Below, in pieces: positions 47,869-59,800 of a DNA stretch of 64,000 nt. This DNA comes from Congeria kusceri (Eukaryota > Mollusca > Bivalvia > Myida > Dreissenidae), in the NCBI GenBank assembly GCA_027627225.1, contig CM051025.1, positions 54,628,681 to 54,692,680 on the forward strand, read 5' to 3'. The notes beneath the pieces were generated by a model. The model was not told the DNA's origin and searched no databases. It worked only from the letters and a program-made list of their open reading frames with translations. How positions within the stretch are numbered: position 1 is the first letter of the stretch; each line of letters begins with the position of its first letter. Position numbers and translations under genes: made by a program.

Positions 47869-50800
47869 GTAATGTTCTTTGTTATTTCGGTCATTATTCG
47901 TTAACTTTGAGATGAACATTTTGTTATTCTGAAGTTTTTGTGTGGTAAAACAAGCGCATGTTAAATAATTATTTTCAGCTGTTATATATACTAGAACTAT
48001 TCTAAGGCCATTTGGTCCCGGTAATTTTGAATTACGAAGGTTTTAACATTATAGTCTTATAGTACGCACATGAACCGGTTTAAACCCCCAATGCTTTGCA
48101 TTGACCGTTCCAAGGCGGTGACCCCATTTTTATTCATGTGTGTTATGTGTTTTTGTGATGTTCTGTGTATTGTTTTTGGCAATTGGTCACTTGTCAAAAA
48201 TAAAGGACCTCGGGTTGCTAAGAGTTCTCTCCTGCTGTCCCAACTGGAGTTTCGCTTTGTTTATTTATATGTATATATGCTGGGTTTTAAATTTCGGCAT
48301 AAGGAGTGTGACCGAGGTAGACTTATAAAACAACCGTACAAAATATCTGCATTCACTATTTAACTACGACATCGTATTTAAGTTTAAAAAAAAATCTCAT
48401 CAAGTTTCATTTTCAGAAAATGAATATATTTTAGGCATTTTTAAACGTCTTTAACTTCAAATACTTTAACGTTGCAAGCAGGAGCTATTACCTTATGTTG
48501 TGTAATTCACACTGACATCAAACGTGTGAAAGCCATATTGTATTATTTAACTATATGCCATTTAAGGTTGTAGTATGGAATTTATTTGGTTACACTTGTG
48601 TTTAAATGATTTATTGTGTCGGAAATACTGTTTTTAAACGATGTTTTGCGATGTGTCGGAAACGATTAAGACGCCAATGCATACAATGGTGTACATTAGA
48701 AGTTTAAGCATATGTTAAAATGTAAAAATAGTGTCGCTCGTTAAATGTTGTTTACGTCGCGTAATTTTGATTTTCTTGTCTTAACATGAAACCAGAAAGC
48801 ACTCGGAAGGCGCAGATACTCCGCAAACCAGCTCATTCACCCATGTGTTGTTCATCTTCAGTTATAGGGCATACTGTGGTCATTTGCCCTATCTCTCAAA
48901 AACGAACAATCATTGAAAACAATCATGCATCTAAGTGGTGATCCGACTGACCACCAACACTCCGACTGACCACCAACACTCCGACTGACCACCAACACTC
49001 CGACTGACCACCAACACTCCGACTGACCACCAACACTCCGACTGACCACCAACACTCCGACTGACCACCAACACCTACCAATGTGTTCATTGGACCATAT
49101 CTCATCGTTTCAGACAATTTTATGCAAATACGTTCTGAATTTGATTAATTTAACAAACAAGAAAACAAATCTGACAACAAAATGATCTCCTTCGCGGAGG
49201 TAAAATGCTTCCAAGTGTTTTATGATCTAGCTAAAATGTTATGATATCTGTAAATTGCCTTTGCCGTCCTCGATGTCTTGTTGAGAGTCATTCACACTAG
49301 CTGCATATGCGTTTGCAACATTGCTAATAAGGGTTCAATATTACTAAACTATATGTATTTGTCACAAACATGTATGAACAATTCAGCTTTTTTTACCCAT
49401 AAACAAGTGACAAACAAGCGCATCTGACATTATAAATTATATTTTTATCTGACAGATATTTATAAAGTCTATATGTTTTGAAATACTGGTATCGTCACAT
49501 TGACTTATAGATCATCGTTCAATACCTGCATTTCACTTTTAGAGAGTTATGCCCCGGTCACAAATAAGGAACTGCCGGACGGCGTCTGTTTTATTCAAAA
49601 TCGGGCAAAAAAGGACGGTGCTCGCCAGGCAGCCGTTGCAATCGAGCTGTGACAGTTCAACGGCGCCCGCCGAAGTTTAAGAAATACTTAGTTAAGTTAA
49701 CGGCGACCGTGCGATTCCTTTCGGGGTCAGGGAGTTCGGAAATACGTCGGCCGGGCACCGTCCGATCGCCGGACGGCATTTTCATGGGTCGAGCGGTGGC
49801 CGTACGATTTTTATACTTTAAAAGCATCGTCCTATTTCAACGGCGAACATGCGGTCACATTCCTGGCGCCGGCAGGCGCCCGGAAAGGCGCCGACCGATG
49901 TTTTGTTATCGTCATGGTATCGCGCGGTGCCTGAACAGGCAGCGGCCGGCCCCCGTTTTCGTAGGGCGGCGGCCGGCCGACATACATTGGCTGGATATCT
50001 TTTTTCAATACATTTTCGTCGCAGTCATCTACAATCTACGTTCTGATGCATGGTTATTTAACAACTCGGGCTAACGACCTCGTGGTTCAATTATTACGCA
50101 TCAGAACTCCAAATCGTTGTTTAATGGTCGATAAACAACGATAAATCGAAAATTATTTCTTAATTAGAAACTGCATGTAAATATGTTGTAAGATACACTT
50201 TATGAAAAAAAGTTGATATTAAAGAGACTTATTCAAAGATTCATGATACAGAACAATACTAGTAATAATGTGTAGTTTACGAACAAACATCAATAAAATT
50301 GGCAAAACATATAAAGCGTTATAACGCCTTTCTTCGATATTTTTTAAACATAAGTATCACTTTCATAGCGTTAAAATTACACGCCATAGTATACGAGCCC
50401 CATTAGCCTAATGGTTAGCGTGTCAGACTTTAAATCCGAGCCCCGATTTTATGAACGCTTGCATTGGCAGAAGATAGGTATGTTAGTCCAGATGCTTTAG
50501 TACGATATTTTACGACATTTCTTAAAATACGAAAATCTGTGAATAAGCCCCTTTACATAAATTGCATAGACTATAAAGTCCTACTAATTCAAATACTGTA
50601 TGAGTAACATTAATATTTATATCAGTTTTTTGACATTAATTAATTAATTGTTAATTTGAATTAATTCTGCGGTAAGGAAGATTGAAACAGATAAATCAAA
50701 CACACTGAAACGCGCAAAAATATGACTAATCACATATATTGCACAACACAGTAGAAAAGGCACTGTTAGTCTAATAAAATAATTAAATACACAACGACTG

Positions 50801-53800
50801 TTATTACAGCATCTAACAGTACTACTGCTACTACAACCAACAATACCACCATGTCTACTACCACTGAGACGTCAACCAGAACTATTTCAATTGCGAAATA
50901 TATCAGTCCTTCCACTGAGACATCTATCAGTCCTACTTCCATTGAGACATCTACCAGTACCACTATCACTGATGCGCCACCAGTCCTGCTAACACCGAGA
51001 GGTCTACCAGTCCTAGCAGTGAGACATCTACAAGTCCTACCGATGAGACATCTACCAGTCATACCACTGAGAGGTCTATCAGTCCTTCTTCCACTGATAC
51101 ATCTACTACTCCTACTACCATTGTAACATCTAATATTCCTACTTCCGCTGAGGCATCTATCAGTCCAACTACCACTGGGACGTCTGCAAGTCCTACCACA
51201 GATACTTCTACCAGTCCGGCCACCGAGACATCTACCCGTTCTACCACTGTGACGTTTACCAGTCCTACCTCCAGTGAGACATCTACCATCCTACAACTGA
51301 GACATCTGCCAGTCCTACCACTAATAGCTCTACTAGTCTTACCACTGAGACGTCTACTAGTCCTACCACTGTGACGCCTATCAGTTTTACAACTGAGACA
51401 TCTACAAGTTCAATCACAGAGATATCTACCAGTCCTTCTACTGATACGTCTACCAATCTTTCCTCCACTGACACACCTACCAGTCCCACCACTGAGACGT
51501 CTACCAGTCTTACCACTGAGACAAATACCAGTCCTACTACGAATGAGACGTCTACCAGTCCTACAACTGAGGGGTGTACCAGTCTAATTGTACTCACACG
51601 TCTACTAGTGCTGCGACTGAGACATCTACAATTCCTACTACTGAAACAGCTATTAGTCCAACTACTACTGAGAACTCTACAAGTCTTACTACTGAGATAT
51701 CCACCAGTCCAACTACCACTGAGACATCTACCAGTACTACCACTGAGACATCTACTACTCCTACCACTGAGACGTCTACCAGTCCTACTTCTACTGAGAC
51801 GTCTACCAGTCCTACTTCTACTGAGACCTCTAACAGTCCTTACTTCCACTAGGACATCTAACAGCCCTATCACTGAGACGTCTACCAGTCCTACCACTGC
51901 GACCTATAATAGACCTTCATCCACTGATATATCTACCAGTTCTTCTTCCACTGAGACGTCTTTAAGTCCTACTAATGAAACGTCTTACAGTCCCATTACT
52001 GAGACTTCCACCAGTCCAACCACTGAAAAATCTACCAGTCATACCACTGAGACATCTACCAGTCCTACCTGCGCTGAAGCACCTAACACTCATACCACTG
52101 AGAACTCTACCAGTCCTACCTCTGAGACGTCTTCCAATCCTACTCCTGAGACTTCTACTAGATATACCACTGAGACGTCTACAACTCCTACCACTGAAAC
52201 GTCGACCAGTCCTAACACTGAGACGTCTAGCACCCACATCACTGAAACGTCTACCAGTTCTGCTTACAATGAGATATCTACCAATCATAATACTCAGACA
52301 TATACCAACCTACCACTGAGACGACTACCAGACCTACTACTGAGATATCTACCAGTCCTACTACTGAAACATCTACCTTTCCTACTACCACTGAGACGTC
52401 AACCAGTCCTATCACTGAGACGTCTACCAGTTATACTACTGAGACATCTGCAAGTCCTACCACTGAGACGTCTACCTGTCCTACCACTGAAACGTCTACC
52501 TGTCCTACCACTGAGACGTCCACCAGTCCTACTACCACTGCGACATCTACAAGACTACAACTAAGACATCAAGCAGTTCTACCACTGAGACATCTACAAG
52601 TCATCTACTGAGACATCTATCAGTCCTACTACTGAGACATCTACAAGACCTACTACTGAGACATCTACCAGTCCTACCACTGAGACATCTCCTACTACTG
52701 AGACATCTACCAGTCCTACTACTGAGTTGGGATGGGACCGAATATTCGAATATTCGAATATCGGATAAAATTCGAATATACAAAAACGAATACGAACATT
52801 CGATTTTCCAATTTATTTAAATAACACAATTTCTTTAAAAAATAATATAATTTTTCCAGTTTGATTGCAAAGTTAACATGAATTCCAGTCGTATTTCCTT
52901 CCTAGCAGGTGGGCGGGGGCAGTGTAACACATGCCAAACACGTCCAATTAACGACAATTGATAATTGGCAGGGGGCCACGTCTTTACAAGGGCCGTGAAT
53001 TAACGGTTTGTAGGAGGCGCGAATATGACGAATTGTATCCACAAAAAACTAAACTGGGCCATGTTGTGATAACGGTTTCACACTTTGCACAAGGCGTACA
53101 TTGTTGTTTATTATCCTTAAGTGACATCTATGCGGTTAACTTGTTTACAGTAAAATACAATTACTGTCTAAGTAAACCGATCAAAATGAATCCATTATCA
53201 GCCAAATAATTTCTTTAACAAAATTAGCATGATCTGGTCAGTCTTAATATACGTCACTTGTATATTATTCTCCATTATATTAAAACCGTATATTATACAT
53301 CAGTCTTTATTAATAAACAATGCCACCATTACGTGCTTGGAAGTACTTTACGCGGTCATTAGACAAAACCCAGGCAACGTGTAATCTGCACAGCAGATAC
53401 AAGCTTCATGGTTCTGAAAAAAAACCGGAACGATTAACAAATTAATCAACAATACATTTAATAATATCTTACATTTCTTTGTATTTGCCCAGCACTCACT
53501 AAGTTATATCGCTCATTTACCACTAAAACAAGGTAAACAACTACGTAAACGTCGTATACATATTTCGGATAGGTAAATATTCGGACATAGTGCCGTATAT
53601 AGTATAATATAGTAATATTTACAAAACGAATATATTCCAATACCTAAAGCGAATATTCGAATATTGATTTCAGTTTTCGGCCCAATCTCTACTACTGAAA
53701 CATATACCAGTCCTACTACTGAGACATCTACCAGTCCTATACTGAGCCATCAACCAGTTGTACTACTAAGACATCTACCAGTCCTACCACTGAGACATCT

Positions 53801-56800
53801 ACCAGTCCTACTACTGAGACATCTACCAGTCCTACTACTGAGACATCTAACAGTCCTACCACTGAGACATCTACCAGTCCTACTACTGAGACATCTACCA
53901 GTCCTACCACCACTGACGCGTCTACCAGTCCTACCACCACTGAGACATCTACCAGTCCTACCACCACTGAGACGTCTACCAATCCTTCCACTGAGACGTC
54001 TACCAGTACCACAACCACAGAGAGATCTTCCAGTCCTACCACCACTGTGACATCTACCAGTCCTACCACCACTGACACGTCTACCAGTCCTACCACCACT
54101 GAGACGTCCACCAGTGCTACCACCACTGCGACATATACCAGTCCAGCCACCACTGACACGTTTACCAGTCCTACCACCACTGAGACGTCCACCAGTCCTA
54201 CCACCACTGAGACATCTACCAGTCCTACCACCACTGACACGTCTACCAGTCCTACCACCACCGAGTCGTCCACCAGTCCTACCACCACTGAAACATCTAC
54301 CGGTTCTGCAACTGAGACGTCAACCAGTCCTATCACTGAGACGTCTACCAGTCCTACTACTGAGACATCTGCCAGTCCTACCACCACTGAGACGTCTACC
54401 AGTCGTACCAAAACTGAGACATCTACCAGTCCTGCAACCACTGAAACGTCCACCAGTCCTACCACCACGGAGACGTCTAACAGTCCTACCACCACTGAAA
54501 CATCTACCAGTTCTGCCACTGAGACGTCAACCAGTCCTATCACTGAGACGTCTACCAGTCCCACTACTCAGATAACTAACAGTCCTACCATCACACAGAC
54601 GTCTATCAGTCCTACTAATGAGACGTCTCTCAGTACTACCACCACTGAGACCTCTACCAGTCCTACTACTGCGATGTCTACCAGTCCTACTACTGAGACA
54701 TCTAACAGTTCTATCACCACTGAGACGTCTACCAGTCCTACTACTGAGACGTCTACCAGTCCTAATACTGAGACGTCTACCAGTCCTAATACTGAGACGT
54801 CTACCAGTACTTACACCACTGAGACATCTACCAGTCCTACCACCACTGAGACGTCTACCAGTCCTACCACTGAGACGTCTACCAGTCCTACCACCACTGA
54901 GATGTCTACAAGTCCTACCACCACTGAGACATCTATCAATCCTATAAATACTGAAACGTCTACCAGTCCTACCACAAGTGAGATGTCTACCAGTCCTACA
55001 ACAACTGAGACATCTACCAGTTCTGCCACTAAGACGTCTACCAGTCCTATCACTGAGACGTCTACCAGTCCTACTACTGAGATAACTAACAGTCCTACCA
55101 CCACTAAGACGTCTACCAGTCCTGCTGCTGAGACCTCTACCAATCCTACCGTCACTGTGACGTCTACCAGTCCTACTACTCAGACGTCTACCAGTCATAC
55201 CACTGAGACGTCTACCAGTGCTACTATCGAGATAACTAACAGTCCTACCACCACTGAGACGCTTACGAGTCCTACTACTGAGACGTCTACCAGTCCTACC
55301 ACTGATACATCTACCAGTCCTTCCACCGCTGAGACGTCTACCAGTCCTACCACCACTGAGACATCTAGCAGTCCTACCACCCCTGAGACATCTACCAGTC
55401 CTACCGCCACTGAGACGTCAACCAACTCTGCCACTGAGACGTCTGCCAGTCCTAGCACCACTGAGACATCTACCAGCCCTACCGCCACTGAGACGTCCAC
55501 CAGTCCTATTAGTGAGACGTCTGCCAGTCCTACCAACATTGAGACGGCTATTAGTCCTACCACAACTGAGACATCTACCAGTCCTACCACCAATGAGACG
55601 TCTACCAGTCCATCCACCACTGAGACGTCAAAACCACCACTGAGACATCTACCAGTTCAGTCACTGAGACAACTGCCAGTTCTACCACCAGTGTGACCTC
55701 TACCAGTCCTACAACGACTGAGACGTCTACAGGTCCTATCACCACTGAGACATCTACCAGTTCTGCCAATGAGAAGTCTACACGTCCTATCACTGACACG
55801 TCTACCAGTCCTACTACTGAGATAACTAACAGTCCTACCACCACTGAGACGTCTACCAGTCCTACTGCCACTGAGACATCTACCATTCCTACCACCACTG
55901 ACACGTCTTCCAGTCCTACTACTGAGACGTCTTCTAGTCCTACTACTGAGGCGTCTACCAGTGCTACTACTGAGATAACTAACAGTCCTACCACCACTGA
56001 GACGTTTGCCAGTCATACTACTGAGACGTCTACCAGTCCTACTACTGAGATATTTAATAGTCCTACCACCATTGAGACGCCTACCAGTCCTACTACTGAG
56101 ACGTCTACCAGTCCTACTACTGCGACATCTACCAGTCCTACCACCACTGAGACGTCTGCCAGTCCTACTAGTGAGACATCTACCAGTCCAACCACTGAGA
56201 CATCTACCAGTCCTACTACTGAGACATCTACCAGTCCTACCACTGATACATCTACCAGTCCTACAACTGAGACATCTACCAGTCCTACCACTGAGACATC
56301 TACCAGTCCTACTACTGAGACGTCTACCTGTCCTACCACTGAGACATCTACCAGTCCTACTACCACTGAGACATCTATCGGTCCTACCACTGAGAAATCT
56401 ACCAGTCTTAACACTGAGACATCTACCAGTCCTACCACTGAGACATCTACCAGTCCTACTACCACTGAGACATCTAGCAGTCCTACAACCACTGAGATGT
56501 CTACCAGTCGTACTTCCACTGAGACGTCTAGCAGTCATTCTACTGAGACATCTACCAGTACTACTTTAACTGGGACATCAACTAGTCCTGCTTCCACTGA
56601 GACGTCTACCAGTCCTACCTTTAAGACGTCTACCCGTCCTACTACCACTGTAACGTCTACCAGTCCAACTACCTCTGAGACAACTACCAGTCCTTCTTCC
56701 ACTGAGACGTCTACCAGTCCTACTTTTACTGAGACATCTACCAGTCATACAACCACTGAGACATCTACCAGTTTTACCACTGAGACATCTACCAGTTTTA

Positions 56801-59800
56801 CATCGGAGACATCTACAAGTCCTACAACCATTGAGAGATCTACCAGTTTTACAACTGAGACATCTACCATTTCTACCACTGAGACGCCTACAAGTTCTAC
56901 TACCACTGAAGTGTCTACTATTACTGAAAACACTACTACTGCTGATACCAGTCATACTGAAACTGCTAGTCATAGTACTGTTAGTACTACCTCTATAACG
57001 ACGACGAGTATTTTATCAGCAATCTCTGAAACGTCAATCAGTCAGTCAACTCCTGCTGTCACAACTTCTACGGCTTCAGATCATATACCTGGAGTAGAAT
57101 ACATCAATATCGGTATGTCTACGGCTTCTCCTAATTTAGAGTATATATCGTCCTATATTGAATGATTAATGCTGTTACTGAACTATATGGTGTTTTGGGT
57201 AAAACTTTGGTTTGTAGTATTGTGCAGTATATGATAACACTTATAACAAAGCTTAATTATGTGTACGTTCGCTGAGTAAGAAATATGTGTTAACTTGTTG
57301 TGCTATGCATTTCTCACAAGTTATCTACCTTTGGATTTGTATGTGTATTTTCAGATCAGTTTTCAGTTGTTGTTCCACACGTCCTTAAAGTTGCAAATGT
57401 CACATTCGACACACAGCTTTTCAGCCAAACAAGTTCAATGTACAAGGCATTTGAAAACGAATTTAAAACAAAGGTATATCAATAAATTAAAAATCTAACT
57501 TTGTTATAAACGTTTTCATTGGTGCCATTTTTAAAGTCATTAAATACTAATACAGCTCGTACTCAAGAATCATCACATGAACATGTAATAATATCAGTTG
57601 TAACGCGTTATGTAGTAAGAACCAAATTTAGTAACACAGATGAGGCGTGTCTTGGGAAATGCGGTCTTAATGCAAGTGCGTCAAGTGTCGTTCCGGATTA
57701 GCCTGTGCAGTCCGCACAGGCTAATCCAGGACGACACTTTCCGCTTGTATGGTATTTTCTGTTTCAATGATGTCTCTTCAAATATAAATCCACTGTAGGC
57801 GGAAAGTGCCGTCCTGTATCCGCACAGGCTAATCCGGGACGACACTTTACGCACATGCATTAAGCCCGATTTTCCCACGACACGCCAAATACATACTAAT
57901 ATAGCTCGTACTCAAGGGGCACAGGTATACATGCATTTATAGTTAAGCGTAGGTCAATATCTGAAAACATAACTTTCAAGTACTTTCTTTGATTAAACAC
58001 TCAATCAAGATTACACAAAACAATTATTACGAGACCGTTTCATATACACGCAACTACTTTGCCATTACATCGGAAACATTATTTCAAAACATACATTTAT
58101 TGCATGCATATACTGTCGTTATTTTTTAAACATTTTAGTTGACTCGGCAGTTCCAAAATGTATCCAAATTCCGACAAATCGAGATCAAAAGTTTTACGTG
58201 AGTATAGCCTACTATATGGAAACAAGGCAGGATACTAAAATAATATGAAAGTATATATTTGGCGTGTTGTGAGAAACCGGGCTTAATGCATGTGCGTTAA
58301 GTGTTTTCCCGGATCAGCCTGTGCAGTCCGCACAGGCTAAACAGGACTGCACTTTCCGCCTACATTGGATTTATGTTTGGAAGAGACATCCTTGAAACAG
58401 AATATATCATAAAAGCGGAAAGTGTCGCCCCGAATCAGCCTGTGCGGACTGCACTGGCTGAGCCGGGACGCCACTTAACGCATGTGCATTAAGCCTGGTT
58501 TTCCGTTAACGCGAGACAAATATTCTTCAAACATGAACAACTACCCTAACTAACTAACTGTAGTCTTCTAGAATTGTTTTAAAAATATTAAAAAAAAACG
58601 TATTTTTAACAACGATGTGCCCAACCAATAATGTATAGAAAATAGTTGACTTTGGTTAGACAATTCAATGATATTTTACCAGTGTTAAGTATCTGTGTGG
58701 GCTGTGGCATATGCCTTAAGTAAAATAAAGATAAAATAATTATAACAGAAAATCAAATATATCTTTACTGAAAACAACGCTTGTATTTAAAGTGTCGGTA
58801 TGTACACACTTCAAAAGATAAATGTAGACTAATAATACATGTTTATAGATATTTTGAAAAAAACTGTGGTGGCAGGACGTACGAAACTGCGCGTAGATTG
58901 TAATGGAAATCGTGCAATTTTACTTTACACATGTAATACAGTTGCCTCGCGGCCTCCACAGCTTCCGCACGGGAATCGTACGGAGTACGTGAGGCTTTCG
59001 TGCAGAGTCTGTGCCGAGATGGTGCCTTTACCGTCGTGTTTGCGCTTGTGTTTGAAGCAGGGTCAGCGAGCTGTCCCCACGCGGTACACGAGTTAATCCT
59101 TGTATTACATTTTGTTAAACAAAGTCGTATTTTGATGCGCGCCCGTGAATCCGTACGAAAATCTCACAACCTCCTCCTGCCTCCATAATGAGATCGCACG
59201 GAAAGGGGTATACGGGCCTGATACGGGCTCCGTATACCCATCACAAACCAAATGTAAACTAATAAAATACCAGATATTTTTAGCCGTGCCTCTTGCATTA
59301 TTTCGTGTTACTAAACTATACTTTAGTTTTTATTTCTTTATTTCGCTTTATCAGAAAGGGGAGCGTAGTGTGTAACTTCGAAATCAAGCTAACTGGGTCA
59401 ACGAATATCACACAACTTGTTGAACATTTGCCGTCGGACGAAACTATAATTGAGCTTACTCTGAATGAACAAAGCTATACAACAGCAATTGGCGATATCT
59501 CAAAGGCTTTTGGGAAAGGTGCAGTATGTCGAAGTTTGACTGTCTATATGATCATTGCATTCGGTTAAACTGTTTGGATGACAATGAATTATGACAAAAT
59601 AACTGAACGTATAAGACAAATCTTGAGATAAACACTGTACTATGGATCCGTACTTCTTTCACCGTTAACCTATATTTCAGTTGCTGATGAGTTGCGCGAC
59701 TGCCCATGTTGCGCGTTCGACAGACCACCTTGTTATCCTGGGTTCAAACGTGAAGTAAGCCCATCATGCGTGCTGTGCGTTCACCCTTGTGTGAACGACA

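Noticed and set aside
48943..49075. CRISPR-like regular repeats
   Set aside because: There are no spacers between the 19-bp units, and the genome is eukaryotic.
49649..50074. 141-residue ORF in the GC-rich island
   Set aside because: GC-rich DNA gives long chance ORFs. The composition is Arg/Pro-rich without a fold, and overlapping frames are equally open.
51283..56538. Long minus-strand ORFs (VGLVDVSVV-type and TGRCLSGRTG-type repeats, up to 293 residues)
   Set aside because: They are reverse-strand readings of the 24-27-bp mucin repeat, which lacks stops in every frame. They have no start context, splice support or hydropathy pattern of real proteins.
53664..56569. Plus-strand LPVLPLRHLPV-type ORFs
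   Set aside because: Alternative frames of the mucin repeat. The TSTSP frame is the one that joins the signal peptide and the SEA domain in phase.
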